Below, piece after piece: positions 1 to 6,624 of a stretch of DNA of 7,602 bases. The stretch covers positions 1 through 7,602 of the forward strand of contig CATYYP010000089.1 of NCBI GenBank assembly GCA_958415245.1. Direction: 5' to 3'. The notes below the pieces were generated by a model. It searched no databases. It saw nothing but the letters and a program-made list of their open reading frames with translations, and was not told the origin of the DNA. Positions within the stretch are counted from its first letter, which is position 1; every line of letters starts with the position of its first letter. The translations under genes were made by a program, and so were the position numbers. This DNA is from Schaalia odontolytica. GTDB lineage: Bacteria; Actinomycetota; Actinomycetes; Actinomycetales; Actinomycetaceae.

Positions 1-2
1 GC

Positions 3-1970
3 GCGCCGCGCAACGATGGCGGTTACAAGAACTACTCGTCGACGGATGAGTACGTGTCGCCCAATGGCAACGAGCCGACGATTCCCGCTGGCGTCAGTGC
101 AGACGAGCTCGATCGTGACGCTCTGCGCGCTCTGACCACCCTTTCTGGTCCCAATCGTGACATTGTCGCCCGTCACCTGGTGATGGCCGGCCAGCTGATC
201 GATCTCGATCCCGAGGCTGCCTACCAGCATGCGCAGGCCGCCGTTGCGCGCGCAGGCCGCGTCGACGTGGTGCGCGAGGCAGCTGCGCTTACCGCTTACG
301 CTTCGGGGCGCTACGAGGAAGCTCTTCGCGAGGTTCGCGCTGTTCGTCGTATGCGGGGCGATTCCTCGCTGCGTGCCGTGGAAGCCGACGCTGAGCGCGG
401 CCTCGGCCATCCTGAAAAAGCCGTCGAAATCATCGACGCTACCGATCCCTCGACCCTCGACCTCTCTGAGCAGGTGGAGCTCGTGCTCGTCTCCTCCGGC
501 GCACGCGCGGATCTCGGCCAGGCTGAGGTCGGCCTCGTGATCGTTGACGATGCACTCGCAGCGCTCCCGGCTGAAGCCGACGACGAACTGCGCCGCCGCC
601 TGATGGAGGTGAAGGCGCAGCGACTGCTCGACCTTGGTCGCGAAGACGAAGCTGCAGAGGTCGTTGCCTCCATGCCTGCCGAGGTCGAGGACACGGAGAT
701 CGTCGATATCGCCCTGTACGCCGATGCCGACGTGGATGGCAAGCGTTCCCCGCTTCGTGGCTCGGGCGCGGCTCTGGCTGAAGAATACGACTGCGCACTG
801 CTCGACCTTGACGGCACGGCGTGGTCCGGTGACGAGACGATCGAACATGCGGCTGCGTCGGTGATCGAGGCACGCGAAGCCGGTATGGCTTCCGCCTTCG
901 TCACCAACAATGCGATGCGCACCCCCCAGCAGGTGACCGACAAGCTTAACTCCATGGACTTCCAGGCGACGCCCGACATGGTTATGACTTCTGCGATGGA
1001 CATCGCAGCGATCATGGCTGAAGAGCTCGAGGAGGGCTCGAAGGTCTTCGTCATCGGTGGTGCCGGTCTGCGTCTCGCTCTCGAGGAGCGTGGCTTTGTC
1101 CTGGTGGACAGTGCCGATGACGAGCCGGTGGCCGTCGTTCAGGGCCTCGACAAGAAGGTCGACTGGGCGCTCCTGTCCGAAGGTGCTTTCGCGATCGAGC
1201 GCGGGGCTGCTTTCTACGCCTCGAACCTCGATGCAACCTTGCCTATCGAGCGTGGCCAGGCACTGGGCAATGGATCACTGGTCCGCGCCATTCAGCACGC
1301 GACGCGCAAGCGTCCGATCGCTGGCGGCAAGCCTGAGCCGGGTATCTACCGCCGTGCTGGCGAGCTCGTGGGCGCGCAGAACCCGCTCGCTGTCGGTGAC
1401 CGCCTCGAGACCGATATCATGGGCGCTGTGGCCGCCGGTGTGCCTGCCCTGCATGTCTTGACTGGCGTGCACCAGGCGCGCGACGTCATCCGCGCCCCGC
1501 GCGGACAGCGCCCGACCTACCTCGCGATCGACATGCGCGGTCTGCTGGAGGCACACCCGGCACCCAAGCACCACCGCGATGGTACCTGGACCTGCGGTGT
1601 TTCCCAGGTCGCCAAGGCGACGCGTTCCGGTGTGCTCACGCTCGACGACGTTGAACTGACCGAGCCTGTCACGATCAGCATCGACTCCTACCGTGCTCTC
1701 GCCGCCGCGGCGTGGGAGTATGCGGATGGTGCCGGCACGCCGGTCAGCTGCCCCGAGATCACGGTCGTCGATAACGAGGATCCTGCAGGTATCGTCACGG
1801 CACCTGAGCCGACCGAGGTGCCCTCCGTTGAGGATGACGACTTCTACGACGTGGCTACGGATGCCGACAAGCTGCCCGAACCGGGTGCCTCGACCCCCGC
1901 GTTCCTGCCCGGTGAGGAGGAGCTCGAGGAGCTCCTGGAGCGCACGGCAGATTTGGACGAGCAGGCCTGA
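3..1970 (+). CDS. TPR-like region fused to HAD-IIA phosphatase (Rv1691-Rv1692-like), 5' partial
   Basis: The reading frame is open to the left window edge, so the gene is 5'-truncated. A GTG at 54 is the first start codon visible, but the upstream in-frame codons (…GGYKNYSSTDEY…) look like the end of a polar Gly/Tyr/Asp/Arg-rich N-terminus, and no RBS precedes 54. Counting that GTG as residue 1: residues about 20-210 are Ala/Leu/Glu-rich helical repeats with a TPR-like signature near 74-100 (AYASGRYEEAL). The HAD-IIA domain follows, with motif I DLDGT (251-255; nucleophile D251, acid D253), motif II FVTNNA (282-287), motif III Lys 426 in GGKPEPG and motif IV GDRLETD (448-454). All catalytic residues are present, with a C2-type cap expected between motifs II and III. 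Residues 520-570 resemble the small C-terminal domain of Rv1692; the last 45 are very acidic. M. tuberculosis Rv1692 is described as a glycerol-3-phosphate phosphatase, so a cytosolic phosphatase is likely, but the substrate here is inferred. Confidence 0.9.
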   Translation, partial: APRNDGGYKNYSSTDEYVSPNGNEPTIPAGVSADELDRDALRALTTLSGPNRDIVARHLVMAGQLIDLDPEAAYQHAQAAVARAGRVDVVREAAALTAYASGRYEEALREVRAVRRMRGDSSLRAVEADAERGLGHPEKAVEIIDATDPSTLDLSEQVELVLVSSGARADLGQAEVGLVIVDDALAALPAEADDELRRRLMEVKAQRLLDLGREDEAAEVVASMPAEVEDTEIVDIALYADADVDGKRSPLRGSGAALAEEYDCALLDLDGTAWSGDETIEHAAASVIEAREAGMASAFVTNNAMRTPQQVTDKLNSMDFQATPDMVMTSAMDIAAIMAEELEEGSKVFVIGGAGLRLALEERGFVLVDSADDEPVAVVQGLDKKVDWALLSEGAFAIERGAAFYASNLDATLPIERGQALGNGSLVRAIQHATRKRPIAGGKPEPGIYRRAGELVGAQNPLAVGDRLETDIMGAVAAGVPALHVLTGVHQARDVIRAPRGQRPTYLAIDMRGLLEAHPAPKHHRDGTWTCGVSQVAKATRSGVLTLDDVELTEPVTISIDSYRALAAAAWEYADGAGTPVSCPEITVVDNEDPAGIVTAPEPTEVPSVEDDDFYDVATDADKLPEPGASTPAFLPGEEELEELLERTADLDEQA

Positions 1971-2158
1971 TGGCATTACGCGAGCAGACTGAGGCCCGCC
2001 TGGTCGGTTTCGATCAGCTCGGTGCGTCCCTTCAAGTGGAGACGCTCCGGGCGATCGAGGCCGACCTGCGGCGGGCCCTGTCTGCAGACGCGCCGAGCGG
2101 CACGGTCCGCCCCGGCGTGCAACCAACTGCTTCAGGCAATGAGGGGAGTGGCGCATGA
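1970..2158 (+). CDS. Small conserved-position protein (Rv1693-like), function unknown
   Basis: The gene encodes 62 residues. Its ATG shares one base with the TGA of the phosphatase gene (TGATG, 1970), and its own TGA lies inside the tlyA start (ATGA, 2155-2158). No good Shine-Dalgarno sequence precedes it, so translation probably depends on reinitiation after the upstream gene. Residues about 5-40 should form one or two amphipathic helices (LVGFDQLGASL, then ETLRAIEADLRRALSA); the remaining 20 residues are Gly/Pro/Ser-rich and probably disordered. There is no signal peptide, membrane segment, cysteine or known motif. M. tuberculosis has a similarly short gene, Rv1693, in the same position before tlyA. 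That positional match and the double overlap are the reasons to accept it; homology by sequence was not tested. No function is proposed. Confidence 0.75.
   Translation: MALREQTEARLVGFDQLGASLQVETLRAIEADLRRALSADAPSGTVRPGVQPTASGNEGSGA
2141..2148 (+). promoter_or_regulatory. Ribosome binding site of tlyA
   Basis: GAGGGGAG lies inside the end of the 62-residue gene, six bases before the ATG at 2155. It is a purine-rich Shine-Dalgarno match with good spacing and supports that start, which also gives the family's usual N-terminus. Confidence 0.7.
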
Positions 2159-2982
2159 AGTTACGCAGAATTGACTCCGAGCTGGTGCGCCGCGGCCTCG
2201 CGAAGTCCCGTGCCGCCGCTGCACAGATGATCGAGGACGGGCGCGTCAAGCTCGATGGACAGATCGTGCTCAAGCCCGCTCGCCAAATGGACCCCGCTCA
2301 GGCGATCGTCGTCGAAGAATCGGACGATCCGGAGTACGTATCGCGTGGTGCTCACAAGCTTGCGGGAGCACTCGATGCGCTCGGCGACAAGGCCCCGCTG
2401 ATCGAGGGGCGTCGGGCTCTGGACGCGGGCGCCTCGACGGGTGGTTTTACTGACGTGTTGTTGCGCCGCGGCGCAGCATCCGTTGTCGCCGTCGACGTCG
2501 GATATGGCCAGCTTGCGTGGAAGCTGCAGAGCGACCCGCGCGTGGAGGTGCACGATCGGACGAACGTGCGCACCCTCGATCCGGCTTCCGTCGCTCCCGC
2601 CCCGGAACTTGTGGTCGGCGATATGTCGTTCATTTCGCTGACGCTGGTACTTCCTGCGCTCGTCGCAGCGGCCGCGCCCCACGCCGATTTTCTCCTGATG
2701 GTCAAACCCCAGTTTGAAATCGGTAAGGAACGCCTCGGCCATGGAGGCGTCGTTCGTAATCCCGAGCACCATGTCGAAACTGTGGAAACGGTTGCACGGT
2801 GTGCCATCGAGCTTGGCTTGGATATCGCAGCGATCGCTGCGTCACCGCTGCCCGGTCCATCCGGTAACGTCGAGTATTTCGTGCACATGCGCCGCGACTA
2901 CCCGGATCCCATCGATCCCACGCAGCTTACCGACTACATCCGGCGTGCGGTTGAGGCCGGTCCCGCTGGAGGTTCCCAATGA
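2155..2982 (+). CDS. tlyA: TlyA family rRNA (cytidine-2'-O)-methyltransferase
   Basis: The 275-residue protein has the normal TlyA length and layout. Residues about 3-55 are an S4 RNA-binding domain (RIDSELVRRGLAKSR, then DGRVKLDGQ). From about 64 it is an FtsJ/RrmJ-type Rossmann methyltransferase with the SAM motif LDAGASTGGFTD (89-100). The K-D-K-E tetrad is complete: K68 (SRGAHKL), D156 (GDMSF), K184 (LMVKPQFE) and E240 (GNVEYF). In mycobacteria TlyA methylates 16S C1409 and 23S C1920 with SAM, which makes ribosomes sensitive to capreomycin and viomycin; the same activity is expected here. The inter-domain linker reads PEYV (59-62) where M. tuberculosis TlyA has RAWV. The ATG overlaps the preceding stop by four bases, and its own stop overlaps nadK by four. 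TlyA homologues are also described as haemolysins, but the methyltransferase role is better supported by the residues seen. Confidence 0.95.
   Translation: MKLRRIDSELVRRGLAKSRAAAAQMIEDGRVKLDGQIVLKPARQMDPAQAIVVEESDDPEYVSRGAHKLAGALDALGDKAPLIEGRRALDAGASTGGFTDVLLRRGAASVVAVDVGYGQLAWKLQSDPRVEVHDRTNVRTLDPASVAPAPELVVGDMSFISLTLVLPALVAAAAPHADFLLMVKPQFEIGKERLGHGGVVRNPEHHVETVETVARCAIELGLDIAAIAASPLPGPSGNVEYFVHMRRDYPDPIDPTQLTDYIRRAVEAGPAGGSQ
2968..2972 (+). promoter_or_regulatory. Ribosome binding site of nadK
   Basis: GGAGG within the last codons of tlyA, six bases before the ATG at 2979. The strong match and spacing fix the nadK start within the ATGA overlap. Confidence 0.75.
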
Positions 2983-3809
2983 CTCGTGTCCTGATGGTTC
3001 GTCACCGTCACAGGCCCAACGCGGTGACGAGCGCCGTGAGCCTCGCAGACGCACTTAAGGAACGCGGCATCGATGTCGTCGACGACGCTTCGGGTGGCGA
3101 TATCGATATGGTCCTCTCGATCGGCGGCGACGGCACGTTCTTGGTCGCTGCGTCGAGTGCGCGCGCTCTGGACGTCCCCCTTCTCGGTATCAACGCCGGC
3201 CACATGGGATTCCTGACGGAACTCGGTGATAAGGGCACGGGCGATCTCGCACGCAAGATTGCCGATGGCGACTTTTCGGTCGAACGACGCATGACCCTCG
3301 ATGTCACGATGGAACGTCCTGACGGATCGAAGGCCGACGACTGGGCGCTCAACGAGGCTGTCGTCATGCACACCGACGTCGCGCATCCCGTTCATTTTGC
3401 GCTCGTCGTTGACGGCCAGGAAGTGTCGACGTACGGCGCTGACGGCATGATTTTGTCGACTCCCACCGGTTCAACCGCCTACTCCTTCTCCGCGGGAGGC
3501 CCGGTCGTGTGGCCCGATACCGAGGCAATCGTTGTCGCCCCGCTGGCCGCTCACGGCCTATTCACCCGCCCGCTCGTCGTCGGCCCGTCGGCGTGTGTGG
3601 AGATCGTTGTTCTCGATGACATGTGGACACCTCCGGAGATGTGGTGCGACGGCCTGCGACGTATGACAGTCCCCGCTGGGGCTGTGGTTCGCGCGCGCGT
3701 CGGTTCGTCACCCGTTCAGCTTGTACGCGTGGACGACACCCCGTTTTCTGCGCGTCTCGTCCGCAAGTTCAATCTTCCCGTGCGCGGGTGGAGGGATGGT
3801 CCTCGGTGA
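2979..3809 (+). CDS. nadK: NAD kinase (ATP/polyphosphate-dependent)
   Basis: This cytosolic enzyme phosphorylates the 2'-OH of the adenosine ribose of NAD to make NADP, the cell's only de novo route to it. The 276-residue length fits the PpnK/NadK family, although the C-terminal extension found in mycobacterial PpnK is short here. Visible motifs in order are SIGGDGTFL (47-55) with the catalytic Asp 51, GINAGHMGFLTEL (70-82), the NE pair in ALNEAV (N125, E126), and the NAD-binding loop ILSTPTGSTAYSFSAGGP (158-175), followed by AHGLFTRPLVV (191-201). All key residues are intact. ATG 2979 overlaps the tlyA stop (ATGA) and is preceded by GGAGG at 2968-2972. The gene ends TGA 3807-3809 within the GTGA that starts recN. 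Tight coupling between tlyA and recN is the usual actinobacterial arrangement (ppnK = Rv1695). Confidence 0.96.
   Translation: MTRVLMVRHRHRPNAVTSAVSLADALKERGIDVVDDASGGDIDMVLSIGGDGTFLVAASSARALDVPLLGINAGHMGFLTELGDKGTGDLARKIADGDFSVERRMTLDVTMERPDGSKADDWALNEAVVMHTDVAHPVHFALVVDGQEVSTYGADGMILSTPTGSTAYSFSAGGPVVWPDTEAIVVAPLAAHGLFTRPLVVGPSACVEIVVLDDMWTPPEMWCDGLRRMTVPAGAVVRARVGSSPVQLVRVDDTPFSARLVRKFNLPVRGWRDGPR
3790..3795 (+). promoter_or_regulatory. Ribosome binding site of recN
   Basis: GGAGGG, ten bases before the GTG at 3806. It supports that GTG as the recN start rather than any upstream in-frame ATG inside nadK. Confidence 0.65.
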
Positions 3810-5482
3810 TCGAGTCTCTCGATATTTCCCATCTCGGTGTCATCGAGTCTGCCCACGTTGACTTTGGTGAGGGCCTTATCGTCGTTACCGGTGAGACCGG
3901 TGCGGGTAAGACGATGGTGCTGTCGAGTCTCCAGCTGCTGCTCGGTGCCCGAGCGGATGCTGCGCTTGTGCGCTCGGGCGCCGATCATCTGTCTGTCGAT
4001 GGTATTTTCTCCGTGAACGAGGAGGTTACAGCTCGCGTTGAGGAGGCCGGTGGCCTCGTCGAGGGCGGTGAGCTGATTGTCGGTCGTTCGGTGCGTGCCG
4101 CAGGCCGGTCGCGAGCGCACCTCGGATCGCGCCCCGTGCCTGCCTCGGTCTTGACGGATATCGTCGGGTCGATGGTGACGATTCATGGCCAGTCCGACCA
4201 GATCCGTCTCACGGGTGAGGCGGCGCAGCGCCGAGCGCTCGATCAGTTCGGCGGTGATGAGCACGCGGCTCTGCTCGAGGAGTACCGTGCAGCTTTCCGT
4301 CACGCGGTCGATGTCAAGCATCGCCTGGATTCGCTGCGTGGCGATGCCAGCGAGCGCGCCGAGGAGCTGGAGGATTTGCGCGCGGCGATCAAGCAGATCG
4401 AAGAGCTTGATCCTGCCATCGGTGAGGAAGAAGACCTCGTTCGCGAGGCAGCGCGCCTGACGAATGTCGAGGACCTGCGTGCGCTGGTGGGAGTGGCTCT
4501 GGGCTATCTCAAGGGTGACGATCGGGGCGACTTTACTGGGGCTGTCGAGGCGACCCGTCACGCTTACGCACAGCTCGATGACGCAGCACGATTCGACGAG
4601 GCCGTGGCTGAGTTTGTGGGGCGTGCGCGCAATCAGGCGCTCGAGTTGGAAGCACTTGCTGATGACGTCTCGGCGTACCTGTCGCACCTCGACGCTGATC
4701 CGGAGAGGCTTGCGCAGATTCACGCGAGACGCGCAGCGATCAAAGACGCGCTGCGCGGGCGCGCGGCTGACATCGATGGCCTCCTCGCATGGGCTGAGGT
4801 GGCTCGCTCTCGCGTCGAGGAACTTTCGTCGCCCGGGTCCGATCCGGCGGCTGTCGAACGTGAACTGGCGGCCGCCCAGGAGCGTGTGCTTGAGTGCGGG
4901 CGTCGTGTCACGCAGGCGCGTGTGCGTCTTGCGGGACAGCTCGCGGAGGGAGTGAACGAGGAACTTCACGCCCTGTCGATGCCCGACGCGACACTGCACA
5001 TCGATTGTGAGCCGACGAAACCGACCTCTCATGGATGCGAGACCGTCGTCTTCCGCTTGCAGCCGCATCCTCATGCTCCCGCCCGCCCTCTCGGACAGGG
5101 AGCCTCCGGCGGTGAGTTGTCCCGTGTCATGCTCGCACTGGAGCTCATGCTGGGGCGCACCGAGGCGTCGTCGACGGTTATCTTCGACGAGATTGACGCC
5201 GGTATTGGCGGGCAGACCGCGACCGAGGTGGGCGCGCGTCTGAAGAGGCTTGCACAATCACGGCAGGTGATTGTCGTGACGCATCTAGCCCAAGTCGCGG
5301 CTTTTGGCGATCAGCACCTCGTCATCGAGAAGAACGATGGGACCACGAAGGTGCGCGAAGTGAGCGGTGCGAACCGCGAAGCTGAACTGACCCGCATGAT
5401 GGGTGGGGATCCGCACTCGGCTGCGGCGCGCCGCCACGCTTCGCAAGTCTTGGCCTCTGCCGTGTCACAATCGCAGGGATGA
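3806..5482 (+). CDS. recN: DNA repair protein RecN, SMC-like ATPase
   Basis: RecN is a nucleoid-associated SMC-family ATPase recruited to double-strand breaks for recombinational repair. From GTG 3806 the protein has 558 residues, normal for RecN, and begins MIESLDISHLGVIE, the family's usual N-terminus. The same frame is open back to 3623, but that would add 61 residues encoded wholly inside nadK with no RecN character. Motifs: Walker A GETGAGKT (29-36), Q-loop HGQSDQ (127-132), then a helical coiled-coil arm from about 155 to 385 (rich in Glu/Arg/Leu/Ala, e.g. SERAEELEDLRAAIKQIEEL). The C-terminal lobe has ABC signature GASGGELSR (432-440), Walker B TVIFDEIDAGIGG (457-469) with catalytic Glu 462, and H-loop VTHLAQVAAF (491-500). 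All ATPase elements are present, so it should be active. The start overlaps the nadK stop (GTGA) and the stop overlaps steA (ATGA). I saw no LexA-type operator; being internal to an operon, any DNA-damage control would have to come from outside the window or within nadK. Confidence 0.96.
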   Translation: MIESLDISHLGVIESAHVDFGEGLIVVTGETGAGKTMVLSSLQLLLGARADAALVRSGADHLSVDGIFSVNEEVTARVEEAGGLVEGGELIVGRSVRAAGRSRAHLGSRPVPASVLTDIVGSMVTIHGQSDQIRLTGEAAQRRALDQFGGDEHAALLEEYRAAFRHAVDVKHRLDSLRGDASERAEELEDLRAAIKQIEELDPAIGEEEDLVREAARLTNVEDLRALVGVALGYLKGDDRGDFTGAVEATRHAYAQLDDAARFDEAVAEFVGRARNQALELEALADDVSAYLSHLDADPERLAQIHARRAAIKDALRGRAADIDGLLAWAEVARSRVEELSSPGSDPAAVERELAAAQERVLECGRRVTQARVRLAGQLAEGVNEELHALSMPDATLHIDCEPTKPTSHGCETVVFRLQPHPHAPARPLGQGASGGELSRVMLALELMLGRTEASSTVIFDEIDAGIGGQTATEVGARLKRLAQSRQVIVVTHLAQVAAFGDQHLVIEKNDGTTKVREVSGANREAELTRMMGGDPHSAAARRHASQVLASAVSQSQG

Positions 5483-6624
5483 GTGAGACACTTTCAAAGG
5501 AATCGAGCGCGCGCTCCGGGCGGATTCGCATTGACGACCGCCCCAAGCACCTGGCGACGCGCCTAGAACGCGGCGAGATCGCCGTCATCAACGTTGCGGA
5601 CCTGGATCGTGAGAGCGCTGCGGCGCTCGTTACTGCCGGTCCCGTCGCAGTGCTGAACGCGCAGCCGTCTCTGACGGGACGCGTAGCTGCCTTGGGGCCA
5701 CGCCTCATTCTCGAGGCTGGTATCGTCCTCGTCGACGACCTGGGTCAGGACGTCATGTCCTTGCGCGAAGGCCAAGAAGTGACGGTCACAGGCTCGAAGG
5801 TCCTCGTGGATGGCTCCGTCATTGCGACCGGATCCGTCGTGTCCTCGGACGACTTGGACGTCGACGTCGCCGACTCGTCTGCGCTATTCGCCGGTGTCGA
5901 CGCCTCGATTGAGGACTACCTGTCGAAAGATGGCGCGACGGTGCTGCGCGGACTCGACGTTCCCCAGCTCTCCGACCTCGGGAAACGGCCGATTCTCCTC
6001 GTGACGGGCGCTGCCGACGCGAAGGCCGAGTTGCGCGCGCTTGCCCGTTGGCGCTCCGAGGTCAGCCCGTTTGTGATCGGCGTCGACGGCGGTGCAGACG
6101 TGGCGCTGAAGGCCCGACTGTCGCTCGACCTCGTCGTCGGTGATGCCGAACTGATGAGTGAGAAGGCGATTCGCAAGGCTCGCTCCTTTATCGTCCGCGT
6201 TGGGGGAGACGGCCTCGCTCCCGGCGCAGATCGGCTCGACCGTATGGGCGTCGTTTACGATCGCATTGCCATGGCTGGCACCTCTCTCGACGCGGCCCTC
6301 GTTGTCGCCGCACATTCGTCGGCGCCCGCTGTCGTTACTGCTGGTGTGTCCTACGGGGAGGCGGAACTGGTTGACGCCGGCCGATCCCTTGTGGCCCCCG
6401 CATTTTTCTCGCGCCTTGCGGTTGGTTCGCGCCTTATCGGTGCGCAGGCGGTCGCGGCGACGTTCCGGCCGCGTCCGCGCGGTTGGACGCTCGTTCTGCT
6501 GGCCGTGGTCGCGCTGGCCTTGATGGGCGTCGCCCTGTGGTCGACCCCGTGGGGCAACGACCTGCTGCACCCCGTCACTTCATTCTTCGTCTCGCTGATG
6601 CACTCCGCAGGAGGAGCCCAATGA
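5479..6624 (+). CDS. steA: SteA-like septal protein, TPK-like fold with C-terminal membrane helix
   Basis: The gene encodes 381 residues and is the Rv1697 counterpart by position and layout. In Corynebacterium glutamicum, SteA sits at the division septum and with SteB promotes daughter-cell separation by acting on the peptidoglycan hydrolase pathway (RipA). Residues about 20-165 form a beta-rich N-terminal part (LNAQPSLTGRVAALGPRLI, 59-77). Residues about 170-320 resemble the thiamin pyrophosphokinase catalytic domain, with VIGVDGGADVALKA (199-212) and VVGDAELMS (219-227). A basic patch (FRPRPRGW, 329-336) precedes one transmembrane helix, about 337-354 (TLVLLAVVALALMGVALW), leaving some 25 C-terminal residues probably outside. 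The positive-inside rule supports a cytoplasmic N-terminal body. TPK activity is doubtful: the usual GDxDS metal motif reads GDAEL. ATG 5479 overlaps the recN stop (ATGA) and lacks a well-spaced RBS, so translation is probably coupled to recN. Confidence 0.9.
   Translation: MSETLSKESSARSGRIRIDDRPKHLATRLERGEIAVINVADLDRESAAALVTAGPVAVLNAQPSLTGRVAALGPRLILEAGIVLVDDLGQDVMSLREGQEVTVTGSKVLVDGSVIATGSVVSSDDLDVDVADSSALFAGVDASIEDYLSKDGATVLRGLDVPQLSDLGKRPILLVTGAADAKAELRALARWRSEVSPFVIGVDGGADVALKARLSLDLVVGDAELMSEKAIRKARSFIVRVGGDGLAPGADRLDRMGVVYDRIAMAGTSLDAALVVAAHSSAPAVVTAGVSYGEAELVDAGRSLVAPAFFSRLAVGSRLIGAQAVAATFRPRPRGWTLVLLAVVALALMGVALWSTPWGNDLLHPVTSFFVSLMHSAGGAQ
6609..6616 (+). promoter_or_regulatory. Ribosome binding site of steB
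   Basis: AGGAGGAG, four bases before the ATG at 6621 (six when counted from GGAGG). It is the strongest Shine-Dalgarno match in the window and fixes the steB start in the ATGA overlap with steA. Confidence 0.8.

Noticed and set aside
54..56. GTG at 54 as the true start of the phosphatase fusion
   Set aside because: The frame is open to the window edge, no Shine-Dalgarno sequence precedes it, and the upstream codons look like genuine polar N-terminal protein. The start is more likely outside the window.
311..1054. 247-codon minus-strand frame, Ser/Arg/Ala-rich
   Set aside because: It is a low-complexity shadow of the TPR-like region, with no RBS or domain.
1275..2273. 332-codon minus-strand frame across the phosphatase, the small gene and the start of tlyA
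   Set aside because: It crosses three coupled plus-strand genes, has no recognisable motif and shows the Arg/Gly/Ala bias of a shadow frame.
3716..5257. 513-codon open frame on the minus strand opposite nadK and recN
   Set aside because: Long antisense frames are expected opposite GC-rich coding DNA. The translation is rich in Arg/His/Gln/Leu without any domain motif, and the plus strand encodes a fully motif-complete RecN.
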